Part shown: positions 22,501-34,800 of the stretch, piece by piece
Position numbering within the stretch: the stretch's first letter is position 1
How the letters are laid out: every line of letters starts with the position of its first letter
Source of the DNA: Lanius collurio
Taxonomy: Eukaryota; Chordata; Aves; Passeriformes; Laniidae
Direction: 5' to 3'
Length of the DNA: 64,000 nt
NCBI GenBank assembly: GCA_020086605.1
Contig: JACBWW010000040.1
Coordinates: forward strand, 2,071,185 to 2,135,184
Position numbers and translations under genes: made by a program
The notes under the pieces: model-generated
Seen by the model: the letters and a program-made list of their open reading frames with translations, nothing else
Database searches by the model: none
Told to the model about the DNA's origin: nothing

Positions 22501-23239
22501 TAAATCTGCTTGCACATGAGAAGCTTTTATTCAAGCTTTCATCATGTGCCTGGAAGGCCCCAGCTGTGTGTGTCTGCCTTGTGCAAACTGATTACTGGTG
22601 TCCTTGTTATTTTCTGTCCTGACAACGTCAGGTCTCTTCAGGTACACATTAAATACACATTAAATACCAGCTGCTTATTATTTTAATACTATTACGTGCT
22701 GTCTGCTAAGCATTTGTGTGGCAGCTCTCTGATGTCAATAGCTATTTGTCGTGGTAACCTTTTTAGTCTCTTTTCCTTTAAGGCTGTATGATATTGGTAG
22801 ACTGCTATGTTAGCCCTGGTTAAAAAAAAAACAAAAAACTGAGGTTTGGGGAAAAATGAAGTCCCTAATCTGTGGTGATGACTCAGAAGGATCCTGAGTC
22901 ACCATTTGCATGTGGGCTGTGCAGGCTCTGCTGATGGATAGTACACTTGGGCAATAGCTGAGTGGTTTTTTTCAGGGAATTGTAGAGATGGTGGTACTTT
23001 CAGTTCTTGGAAGACTTTGTGACTTTAAGAGCCATAAGCAAAACTATTTCACCCTCATTTATTCATCTTTGTAACAATATTTTTCCTGCCATGTGCCTGC
23101 CTAGCTGCCTGCTCACTCCTCACCTCAACAGAGGGAGGAAATGATGAAAAACCTCCTGGCTTAAGATAAACCTCTCCTGCCATGTTTCCCACACTTTTCC
23201 TCTAAATTCCTCGCTGCCAAGCAGCATTTTGCCCTTTTT
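19541..23239. other. Intergenic DNA downstream of MKKS, no gene seen
   Basis: AT-rich, low-complexity sequence with only short unrelated ORFs. The one recognisable element is a MIR-like SINE relic near 20980-21103. I see no splice-bounded coding segment that matches a known family. Confidence 0.6.
20980..21103 (+). repeat. MIR-type SINE relic
   Basis: The stretch contains CTGTGACTTTG, then TTTTCCTGTCTATTCTCC, CTATCTATAAAATGGGAACA and a distal AGATGTAAAGTG, in the same order as the tRNA-derived MIR consensus (TGTGAC...CTCATCTGTAAAATGGGGATA...TGTAAAGTG). It is very diverged, as expected for a pre-amniote SINE in a bird. Confidence 0.6.
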
Positions 23240-23945
23240 TAGATGTGTTTAAGCAGAGCTGCCGTGCAGCTGCTGGGACTGGGCCGGAGCCCCCTGCTTC
23301 CCACAGCGCTCCTGAAGTACCTCACCGGCAGCCATTTTGTGAGCCCTCACGAAGGCTGCTGAAGGGAGGCGGAAAATCGCTGCGTTTGAAAACCTGGAGC
23401 CAGGGAAGAGCACTAGAGCTGTCAGCAAAGCCTAGTCCTGGGAGAGGTGCTGAGAAAATGGGGTTTTTCCTTGTTCAATGAGTACTTTAGGAGGGACAGG
23501 AACCTCTAGAGATCAGCCAGCCAGACAGTTGACCTCAGAAAACGGGCAGCGGCAAAGAAAAACCCGGCTTCTCTGTGACGAGGGTGGTATAAAGCTGTGG
23601 TTGCTGTTGCCTCTTATCCAGGCCTCCTGTGACAAGCTGCCCTTTTCACCTCAGAGACAGACCCCAGGGAGCTACCTGTGGAGAAATAAGGTGTGCCTAA
23701 GGACTGGGGAGCTTCCAGAATGTGGGCACTTTCTGAGATCACTTCCCAGCATATTTGGGAAGGGAAATGGCCCAGCGACACTTCATGAGGGAGTGCAGAT
23801 GGGAAGACCACCTACCCACACCCATAAAAGCCTTCTCAGGAGTGGTGTGAGGGTACGAATGTGTATGGGATAGAGACAGAGGATTGACCCACGGCCCCTC
23901 CATCATCGTGTGTGCTGCAATCCATGAGATCACTCCAAAAAGTGA
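23240..23945. repeat. GC-rich patch, possible old LTR fragment
   Basis: A 0.7-kb island of higher GC in AT-rich flanks with CpGs near 23320-23380 and 23530-23585. It includes TATA-like boxes (GGTATAAAGC near 23588 and CCATAAAAGCC near 23822), a TCAGGAGTGGTGTGAGG stretch and a GAGATCACTCCAAAAAGTGA end. The mix of promoter-like motifs and base composition resembles a degraded endogenous retroviral LTR, but I found no primer-binding site, polypurine tract or coding domains. The reading frames within it are not gene-like. Alternative: a weak orphan CpG promoter. Confidence 0.3.
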
Positions 23946-26900
23946 GTTTTTTTACATTTACTTTGCACCAGCACTGTGCCTGCTAAGCAGGGAGTTGTGT
24001 GACATGGCTGTCTGTCTATGCCAGCCTTTTTTCTGTTTTTTTGCTTTTCATTTTTAAGCAAGCAAGGAAATATTTCTCCTGTAACTAAGAAAGGCAGGAC
24101 AAATTATTCACTTGGTTTTATATACCTTAGCCCTGGTATTCTGTATGTCTTCTTTGGGATCGCTAGCAGAGGCGAAGAAAGGAAAATTAGATTTTTAGTT
24201 TTTACTTGAGTTCTTTTTGGGTATTTAAAATCACGATCCCAGAAAGCATGACCTGAAACTGCCTGTCCCTGTATAACCGAAGTGTCATGTAGTTGTGATC
24301 AGCATTGCACTGACTTTCATGCTTTGTGTTTGACCCAGATATCTTTGCTGAATCAGGTTTTGAACTGTCTTGTCAGGATATTTTACTCGTAAACGTGGAT
24401 TTGTCCATAAATTATTCTTTTTTGCTCCATAAATTGTTTGGTCTGACCAGTCAGATGTGTTAATGTTCTACAGCTGGGAACATTTCTAACTAAAAGTTGT
24501 TCTCAGCTGAAACATGCTTATTTGGGTATTAGCTAAGACAGCTGAAGATGCCCTTGCTGTTTCTTACCTTTGAAATTAACTAATTAGAAGACTATAATAC
24601 AAAATGCTTAGAAAGTTGAATACTTGAACCCTGTATTGAATAATCTGGTCTCCTCTTTTTTTATTGGTATAGTGTGAGCTTTTCCAAATAAAGAACTGAT
24701 CTCCAAAGCAAAGCAGCAGAGAAATTAGTTTAGATTTCTAATAACAAAAATTGCTGTGCAAAATCCTTCTTTGGGTACTGAAAATATTGCAGCATCAAAT
24801 AAAATTTTTAAAAAAGTTGCATTTTGTGAATGTAAAATCCCTTCAAGGAGCTCTTTATATGAGTGTTCCACAGAAAAGCAGAATTCTGAGGGGAGTGTGA
24901 GTGCACGTGTCCTGATTTTAGGTGTTAAGAGGATCTGTTTAATCAAAATGGCTGCTAAATGGAAAGCTGCATGCGAAACAGTAGATGTCACTCCAGTTTT
25001 TATGCTGGGGCCAGAGAAGAATTTGCTTCACTGCAAGAATAACTCATGCATGGCATTACCGCTTGTGTTTAATACAGTGTGATACGGAATAGATGGGATA
25101 CATCACAGAATTTTTGAGATTAACTGTGGATTGCTGGAGTAAATGCCAGAGAAATGCTGTTTCTGGAGTGTCTCCATTTGGAGCTGTGTATGCTGGCTTG
25201 GGGTGGAAGCAGTTTGTGAAAAGTCATGGGCAAGGAGGAACAACACATGCCTTCTGCATGGGGTATGTTTAAGACAGTGGAGTTCTAACTGAGAAAAATA
25301 CACAGTTGCACGGCTGAACTGATCTAAGTGTTTTAAGGTTATATTATAATTAAGTTCATTTTAAGCAAACTACAGCAAATAGTCTGAAGGAGCAGTTTGT
25401 TTCAATGTTCATACTTTGGTCATAACAATTGCTAAGTTTATACTAAATTCATGTTTTGACTTTCTTGAAGTAGTGCTGATTTAAGCAGGCACATTTTATA
25501 TGACTTTATATGTATTCTGTGTTGCAAAATGTGGGCCAAAAATCTCATGGCAAGGTAGCAAAATTAGTTTCCTGAACACAAAAAGAAACATAAGCATCCA
25601 CAAATGCCACAGTAGGTTCTGGGAGTACTCAGTGCAATCTTAAGAATTTGGTTGGGTTTGCACGCTGGTGGGGGATCTAAAACCTACCTTGTTATTGGCC
25701 CTGAAGAGTAGAGGACTAGTTACTACTAGAGTAGAAAGCAAAATTAGATTTCTGTATTATAGGTTACTTCTAGTTGCTTGAAACTAATGAGCATAATGGG
25801 CATAAAGTCATCCAGAGCTGGATCTGTCTGAATCTAGTGCCTGTTGAGAAACAAAAGTAAATTTATTTTTACATTGGAAGAAGAAAAGAAAAAAAAATGT
25901 TGTATGATATCAAAATGCATTTTAGGGGAAAAAGGAATAGTTCTACCTCTGAGAAAAAGCAGAGGTGAGTTTACATTTTGCTGGCAGACATTTTGCTTGA
26001 AGCTTTGGATAGTGAAAAGTGTTGCAGATAGTTATCTTTGTAACAGGTTAATTTGAAATGTCTCTTGAATGTGCATAGCAGTCTTACAAGGATGACTTGC
26101 CATATTGGGAAATGGGGATTTATTTGCCACGATTCTTTGGTCATACCTAGCAGTTGCTTCAAGGTGCCAGGCAGGTGATATTAAAAGACTCAAAATAAAA
26201 TACTTTTCTATATTTATAGCTTCAGATAGAGAATATTTGCCAGCCTAAGTGATGACTGGGCAACATGACTGGCAAAGGCAGCAGTAATTGTAAGGCACGA
26301 AATCAATTCCATAGCTGTAACAAATATGGTTTAAAGAACAGCCATGAAACACAGAGGAGAGTGGATTTGGAGCCACAGGCCAAGAGATTATTTCTCTACA
26401 GGGTGGAAAGAAAACACTCAATATTGTCATAATTGTGTAGTTAGGCTCCCTGAATGGAGAATTAGATGGATGTTTTCAGGTAGTAAGAACATAAGAGCAG
26501 TTTGGGAAGGACACTACAGTCTTAACTGTTTGTGTAGTAGAAAGAATACCTGAACAAAAAAAAAAATCAGTGTATTGCATATATAAGCTTGAACTTCATT
26601 GGGTAAAGATGGGCAAACTCTGTCCCATATGCTTGTAACTTGTGTTCAGTAATGTTTAATCAAGAATTAATTTGAATTCCCACCCAGACATGCTTTCTAT
26701 AGTTGTCACAGGAACAAAAGATTGGCCCTACCCAGGTCTCTGGCTATCAGCAGAAGTCCAGTTGAACACAATGTTTATCTCTGTTAGGGGTGAATCACTT
26801 AAATGACAACTTGTGCCATAATGAAACACCCTGAAGCAGAAACCCTGTGCTTCAGCCTCTTCCTGGCAGAATCCTCAGGGACATGTTGGTAATGAATAGA

Positions 26901-29900
26901 GTTGACGAAATTATCTCAACAGAAGGTTCTTGGTGAGATGAATTTGAAGGTCTGCATGGTTCTGGTTATTGTCAGAGTGAGGCAGGCTGTGCTCTGCCTG
27001 TCAACCTCGAATGGAGAACCTGGAGATTTTCTACTGGAAGTGCCTGTCTTCCAAAGAGCTCCAGCCAGATGGTGAGTGTGGGATCTGCTGCCTTCCCAGA
27101 GACCGCACAAACACTCACTGGTTTCTTTTGGCCTTGAACAGTGTGCCAGGAGGTTGTTGTCATAGTGCTGAGTACTCAGCTTAGCTTGGAGGAGCTGGAG
27201 TTGATGAAATTCTGTCCTTTTCAAAGAACAGTGTGCTTATTTTTATTGTGATTGTCTGCATTAAGCTTTTTTTGCCTCCTCTTCATTAAGTGGTGGGATT
27301 ACAGGGACTTGTGAGGCAAGAAAACCTGAGAGTCTGATTTAATTTCATTTTTAAAAAATTAGAATATTCAAAATTTGGGCTGGATCCTAGGAATGTCTGT
27401 TTCTTTTAGGTTCTGGGATATGAAAAGGTGTCATTTCCCCACCAACCATGTTGAAAATTTGGTCTGTTTCTTGACATTGTTTGAATACAGGAAGCACAAA
27501 ATAAAATACAGACTAAAAAGACCATTTTCTCTGCCCTCAAAAGATATGAGTGATGATGAGACATGAAGTAAGTACACTCTCAGATGAGATACAATTATTG
27601 TCATTCTCTACAGTGGCCTTTTAAGTGCTGAGGGAAGAACAGCAAGAACTCTCCTGGACTGCTCTTTTAGATTCTAGCAATCAGCAATTTAAGGGCTTCT
27701 GTGTCAGGCTGCATCTGGATTGTCAGTTTTAATAAGCACTGATAGGACAATTTCTCAGTAATGCCTAAATGTGAATTTCTTCAGGTTTGTCTTTATTTGG
27801 AGCAACTAAAATCTGGCTCAGAAGAAAAGAAGGGGACAAAGCAAACAAGTCCTGAACTGAGATTTCAGATCTGTGAAGGAGTATATGTTGGGCTGAACCT
27901 TTTTGTGTGAGTTTTAAGAGCAGTGACTAAAAGCCATGGTGAAATACAGACGTGGCAGGATGAGATCCGTAAGTGTTTATATGGACTGTCTCTGAGGCCC
28001 TGGGTCCCAATTTAGTGGGAGAGTTTCAGACTCGGTTTTGGTCAGAAGAATATGAGGTCACTTGGGGACAGAGCGGAGGGCTGAGCTGGAGAGCCAGAGA
28101 GATTTATTGCATGAAAGCAGGGAAAGAAAGATGAAAGATGTGCATATTCTGTTCTTGAGTTCTCTCAGTGTCCCTGTTCTGCCCACCCAGGCTCAATGCC
28201 ATCTCTTCTAGAGCTCCCAGAATCAGATGGTCAGTCGTAATACAAATTATCTAAGAATAAAAAAAGAGATTTACAGGTGAAGTTACCCAGGACATGCACT
28301 TCGTAGTGCAGGCACTCCAGACTGGGGTTATTCTGTAGTAGCAAATATTTGAAGTGGTGTATGTTCCTGATGTCTAAATGATCCCATTGCTCTGAGTAAA
28401 CCAACACAGTGAGTTGTTACAAGCATGCAAAACACAGATTAAAAAATACAACTGCCAAGCACAGCATAGGCTGGACAAACCACCTGTGATGGAGCAGTGA
28501 CCTCTGTGGCAGGAGCAGCCTTCAGTCATTCATAATGGGAGTGTCAGTAGTAAGAGACCACAAGCTGAATTTAAAACATCTTTAACCCACACTGGAGACA
28601 TAACTTTGGACTTGTTTCCTTTCATGGTAATACAGTAAAATAAGCCCTATTTGTTTGGGTTTTTTTAATGAGCATGAAGGAAGTTAGGACAGACCCACGA
28701 GAGTATGATTGATAGTGCATAAAATCCTTGTGCTGTGTGCAGCGTCCCACAGCCCATGGCAGCACCCTGACTTCCAACCTGAGCCTTATGAGAGGAAGAC
28801 AGACATGTTTATTTCCATGTTTTATTAAGAAAAAAGAAACCAAAAATATTCTTCAGTCAGAACTGTCTGCATATAAAGAAAAGCGGCAAAGTGAGCCTCA
28901 CTTAGATAATCCCCACAACAGAGCAAGTGTAGGGAGATGTGGTTTCCTGATGGGTTGGAAGAGGAAGCCTAATTTAGGATGCTGTAGGTGACACCTTAGG
29001 TGGGAAGAGGTGGTATTTGATCTGCTCTCTCAGGAGTCCTAAACTCATGTCTTGCCTACAGAGGGCCTGAAATTTTCTATGTTACATCCACATCCTTATG
29101 AATTAAAGAGTAAGTGTTTGTTTGATCTGGGCATTTGGGATTTGGCAGCTTTATGTCACAGTTCTCCTGTACCTGTGTGTGAAGTTAATACTGAAGTCCA
29201 GGTTGAAACCTTTGAGATGCCCTTGATATCAAGGATGAGACATTCCATTCTTTTGCAAATTGTTAGACTAGGGAAACCATTAGAGAGAAAATCTGTGCCT
29301 TTTGCTGAATTTATGCCTGGAGAAACTATGCAAATCAAAGAAAAGATTTGCTGCTCTGCTTTTCTTCCCTCTTCTATTTGTATCCTTTAACACTTTTGTC
29401 AGCTGCAGATGGGCAGTAAGTGAAGGTCGGAGAAAGTGGCAGGTGTTCAATCCTTCCAAACCCTATCTCGTTTCAGTAAAAAAAAAGAATTTTAAGAGTT
29501 TGATTGCTATGATAAAGCCAAGTCATCAATTACTCTGGCTTGCTGCACTGCTGCCATGGGACTGCAGGCAGGCTGCTGTGGTAAGGAACCTCATCCCTTA
29601 TTGTATTGGGACCTCAGCCCCCAATCCTTTGGTTTAATTTGCATTAAGTGCTTGTAAAATTTGGAATGTTGGTAAAGTTGGGTTGCAAATGTACATTTTG
29701 CAGTCCTTCTGGTACTGGACATTTCAGAGCAGCTTAGGCCTTAGCAGTGTTCCTCCCTCAGTCCCAATACACCAGTGAAACACTTCTGTATTGCTTATAT
29801 TGGTAATATTAAATGTACAGAACATGGCTGTTGAACTTGAGTTCTCTAAATATTTTTGTTCTGGCTGGTGGATGGGAATAGTGAGACCAAAGAGGTCAGA

Positions 29901-31210
29901 GCCCCTGGTGCTCTGGTCTGTCCCTATGCTTTCATTGCTGAGCTCCAACAGTTTAACCCACCACCTTTTAATGCACTAAAACAATACTGAGCTATGAACT
30001 GGGGATTTCAGTAGCTAATTTGTAGATGTTTTAGTCCATTGTGTAGTGGGTGTGGGTCAGCTGTTGAACAGATGTCTTTGAGCCATTGTCCATGCCAGCA
30101 GTCAGTCTGTTCTTCATCTTTCCCCTTTGGAATAAACAATTGTGTTCTCAGTAGTTGTGGGGGGGTTTTTTGTTTTGTTTTGTTTTCTTTGATGGTTTGT
30201 TTTGGCCAAGGACTGTTTTTGGAAAAGAGGAGCCAGAGCAGTATGAAGCCAGTTTTAAGCAAACCATAATGACACTGTAATATTTTGCACTAATATTCAG
30301 CCGTTGGCTATCTGTGTGGTACACTGTGCTCCAAGGAAGATCTAGCCTGGATAAACAAAGGAGGTAAAGCTGGACAGCTTTTCTTACTGAAAGCTGATTA
30401 TTTGGCTCTATATTTATAACTGTTTTCTTTAATAAATACCTCTGTTTAGGAGGTACTGTTATGCCATATGTTTCAACAAATCTCATCTCAAGCACGTCCT
30501 GATGGATGAAAAACATTTTGTGAAATGTCTTGGGTTTTTTGTCTGAAAAGGGTGAAAGTAATATATGAAGTCTCGCACAGTGTATCCAGATGTTCTTCCA
30601 AGATCTACTCAAAAAGCATGGATTTTCTATGGTTTTGAAAGCAGAGAAGATAGAAACCCACTTCATTGGTCTGTCCAGTATGAATGCAAATAGCTCTTTT
30701 CCTAATGACAGTGTGGTATGAGTTCCATCTTTTTTTCTTGAGGTCAGGTGAGTCTACTGCTTTTGGATGACAGGCATTATTTCTTTCACACGAAGTTTTG
30801 TATCTAAAATAAGTATCTAACAAGTTTAACTTATTTTAAATGCAGTGTATAAAGCATCTTCCACTAAAAGCATCTGTTTTCCCTCCATATCTGGCCATGA
30901 CCATGTCTCAGGTCTTCTGTTTTAAAGACAAAATTTTAAAGAGACCTTGCTTGTACAAGCAACTGTGTCCTGGGCTATGTCTGAAAGTGTTTTCATACAA
31001 TTATTTTTTATTATATTTGCTCAGTTCACCTATTTATCTGTCCTAACCTTTGCAGGGGATAGAGAGTGTGGGGAATTACTTGTTATTCCATGAAATTAGC
31101 AGGAATGATTTACAGCAGCAGTATCCAGGGATGTTCTTTGTGTATTTGGAGAAATTGAAAAACTTTATTCTTTAATGCTTGCTGTTGATACTTATTTGAA
31201 TTGCACAGTC
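23946..31210. other. Intergenic DNA, no gene seen
   Basis: AT-rich sequence with scattered short ORFs on both strands, none with domain signatures or matching splice context. A TTTTG-type pentanucleotide run lies at about 30166-30189. Nothing else is supported. Confidence 0.55.
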
Positions 31211-31395
31211 AAGAGTGTCATGACATTTGGAGGACAGTTACATGCCCCATCCCTGGGACTCTTCAAGGACAGGTTAGATGAGGCTCTGAGCAAGCTGGTT
31301 TAGTGGAAGATGTCTCTATCCATGGCAGGGAGGATGGAAGCAGGTGATTTTTGAGGTCCCTTCCAACCAAACCATTCTGTCATTCTGTGAGTGTT
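31211..31395 (+). mobile_element. CR1 LINE 3' end, sense
   Basis: Carries the CR1 terminal blocks CCATCCCTGGGACTCTTCAA, GACAGGTTAGATGAGGCTCT, GAGCAAGCTGGTTTAGTGGA and CCCTTCCAACCAAACCATTC, ending in an ATTCTGTCATTCTGTGA octamer-like tail. Confidence 0.9.
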
Positions 31396-31492
31396 CAGTG
31401 TTTCTGTCATATGCAGGATAGTAATTTAGCCTTGGAGCAGGACCATATAATATGCAGCTTCTCACTACTCCTGGCTCAAGCAAATCAGAAAA

Positions 31493-31880
31493 GAGAATCA
31501 TGGAATGGTTTGGGTTGGAGGGGCCTTAAAGCTCATCTAGTTGCAAGCCCCCTGCTGTGGGCAGGCACACACACTAGATCAGATTGCTCAGAGCCCCTTC
31601 CAACTGGTCTTGAATGTTTTCAGGAATGGGGCTTCCACAACTTTTTCTAGGCAACATGTTCCAGTATCTCACTGCCCTCACAGTAAAGAATTTCATCCTA
31701 ACATCTACTCTAAACCTATTCTCTGTCAGTTTGAAGCCATTCCTCCTTGTCCTAGCACTCTAGGTCCTTGTCAAAAGGGCCTCTCCAGCTCTCTTGCAGT
31801 TCCCCTATAGGTGCTGAAATGCTGCTATATGGTCTGCTTCAGACCTTCTCCAGTCTGGACACCAACCCACCTCATGTAAC
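31493..31880 (-). mobile_element. CR1 LINE 3' fragment, antisense
   Basis: Reverse complement of a CR1 3' end: AGAATCATGGAATGGTTTGG, GGAGGGGCCTTAAAGCTCAT, then GGAATGGGGCTTCCACAACT, TCTCACTGCCCTCACAGTAA and CTTGTCCTAGCACTCTAGG. It faces the sense CR1 at 31211-31395 tail-to-tail, about 100 bp apart. Confidence 0.92.
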
Positions 31881-34800
31881 CCATCATTTGTTCTGTTTTA
31901 ATGTACATATTTCTGTAATAAAAATGTCTGGAGTCGCTTCAATATAGGTACTTGTTACTGTGGTTCTACACTTTTATATTTGCATGTTGATCACCAAGGC
32001 AGTAGCTGGTCATGGACTCTAAGTCTCATCAGAACTTATCTCATATTGAGTCATTTTGACCTCCTGTGTTTCACAGGTAAAGTGACTGTGACTTTACAGC
32101 CACCTGCCACACAGCCAAAGGGACACAATCTCCAAAAGGCTCCAACCATTATCTTTCTAAAAGAAAGCATTCAGGTATCTGCACAAACTGGTTCAAAGCA
32201 AAAATCACCAGCCATCTCTGACAGTCATCCCGTGGTAGGCTTGTGGTTTTCTAACTGCTTCACACCCACTCACAGCTCCCTGGTGCTGTGACTCAGCTGC
32301 AGGAATGCTTCTGTGCCTGGCCCAGAGCTACACGTGTCACTGGGCTCTTGTCAATCCACATCCAGGCAGTGCTCTTGGTTCTCGTAGAATTTGGTTACTT
32401 GGTGTGAGCTCTGAGCAGGGCAAGCCAGGGGAGCTCTGCCCAGGCTCCTGCTCATCCTGAGCCTTCTGTGAAAGGGAAGTTGTTGGCTGTTTTGTCCTTG
32501 CTGAGGTTCCTGTGTGCTCCAGCCTCTCTGCTGGCTGACAGGCTGTCCCTGCTGATTTTTCTCAGTTCTCTTGTGGCTGGCAGAGTCAGAAACACATGGT
32601 TCCTCTGGAAAAAATAAGCACTCTGACTCTCCAATTTCTTGCATGTTTTGTCTTTGTGCACTTCTTTGCCAGTGGTGCCAGGGTGTCTTATCACTTTAGC
32701 TGATCCAGTGCTTGGGTGTCTTTAGCATCTTCTGTATTAGTGCATTGTGTCAGCAGAATTTCATTGGAAAAAGAAGAAAAGTGTCGATGTTTTCCCTCAA
32801 TATCTTGTTCCACCAGCTTTGTTAATTAAATATGGGAATCTTGAGGGCAGAAGTGACAAAAGTCAACTATTCAACCAGCTCTCAGAATTCAATGCTATGG
32901 TCAATAATCTACTTGCTAAAAAGAAAAAAATCTAGGGAAAAAAATATTTTTGTTACTGAAGTGTTCTTGTAATGAAAACATAGGAGTTTTGCACAAAGAA
33001 GAAAAGAAAAAGTAAAACAAAATACCAAAGTCCTTTTTGTTGCTGCTGTTTTAGTAGCACAGAAGAAATGAATGTTTAAGATGAAAGAAAATATAGATAA
33101 GATTAAATTAATCATTAACTAAACCAGCTTCACTGCAGGAACCTGATTGGATCCATTGGAGACTACTGCTTTGTGATATCTACCTCTTCAGACTGTGTTC
33201 TGGGTTAAAATATGGTGAAACACTACTTGATCACCCAAGGATATGAAGAAAATAGGATCACTGCAGGGGTTTTGAGGAAAAGATCTGATTCTCTGTAATT
33301 TGTGTATTTAGACACTTTGAATGGGCTCATTAAATTAAATGTTGCTCAATATGAGGGCATTAAGTGTCTGCCTAAAATTACTATATAGAAGTTATAAGGA
33401 TTTTTAAGAAATATATTCTATAGGTGTATTTGAAGCTAATGGAAAGTGTTGGTATAATTCTGTTTAAAATTCAAGTCAGAAACTTGTGGAGAGCAGAACT
33501 GTGTGGAACCAGAAGGAATATCAGAAGCTGCAGGATACAGAATTGGTTTCATTTTACCTTTCACAGGACTCCCTAATGTGCTTGGTCAAGGAGTTGATCA
33601 AAAGAGTTCTAGGCTTAGCCAGACAAAACAAGGGTGGGTTTGTTTGCTGGAGACCAAAAATACCAAAGTAAACTTTGCCACAGTCTATGCTGTTGACTTT
33701 TATTGTGTTATTTTATCTTAAAATGTTAAACATTTTAATATGGATATTTTACAAACACGGGGAGTTCTGTCTTCAGACTGCTGTGCACAAAGACACGAAA
33801 TTCCTTGCATCCTCAGGAATACTTATGGGCAGTCACAGAATAAATTACCAGGATTTATGGCCTAGTGACTTGTTGGAGAAATGGCTGTTGAGCATTCTTC
33901 AGTCTTTATTGCTTACAACTGGTTACCAATGTTGCCGCTGCTTTCTGTCCAGATTAATCAACCTTTTGAAGTAAAAATTTCAAAACTACTCTTTGTCTGT
34001 GATCCTGTGAATTTAGATATCTTTTTAAATCCTGTAGTTTCTTCTCTAAAATAACTAAGGTGTTTTGTCTGCATTTTGGGGCTTTGGTAGTTCCCATCTT
34101 GAATCCAAAGTCAGCACCCTTCTTTTTTTCCCTTCTTGCATTGTTCTCACTTTGTGAAAGACATTCAGAAGTAAAGAAAGCTTGAAAACATTCTTAGATC
34201 TCTCTGAAGATCTGATTCGCTTCATCCCAGTAGTGGCTTGACTATTATTAGTCCAAGCCCTGTTATACTGATCTTTGTCCCTTGATGTTTTTAGGGAACA
34301 GCTTCTAGTGATGTTCAGTCTCTCTGGATTCTCAGATGCCTGTTGTGCACATACACTGTTGTTCCTAGGAAGGCCTCTGAACCATTGTGACGGCAAACAC
34401 AGCAGAAAGGTCCTGGAAAAATCTGATTAAAAGGGCAAGTAGTGTTCAGGCAGCCTTTATTTTATACACAATAACATCATCTGAGGCAGTAAATGACCCT
34501 CTTTGGCTGTGACTGTAGAGTATGAACCACTAGAAGGCCTCTGAGCATTAGACTGCTCTGAGAGTTAGGATAAAGGATGAACACTGAGCCTCTGAGATCT
34601 GTATCAGAAAATTGGGAAAGCTGTGAGTTTGGGTGAGATGCTTCTCTATTCTTTATAAAAATTCCACTTTGGAATCCAACACAATAGCTGCTGTACTCTG
34701 AGGTAAAATTTTAAAGAGCCTGATTGCTTAAATGATAGAAACTAATAGTAAAGCTCCAAATCAGCCTCTAAGAAGTAACAAGTGAATTTATTTGGATTCT

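Noticed and set aside
34055..34396. 113-codon minus-strand ORF with basic, gene-like composition
   Set aside because: No recognised domain, no clear splice or promoter context; length is within chance expectation over 26 kb of intergenic DNA.
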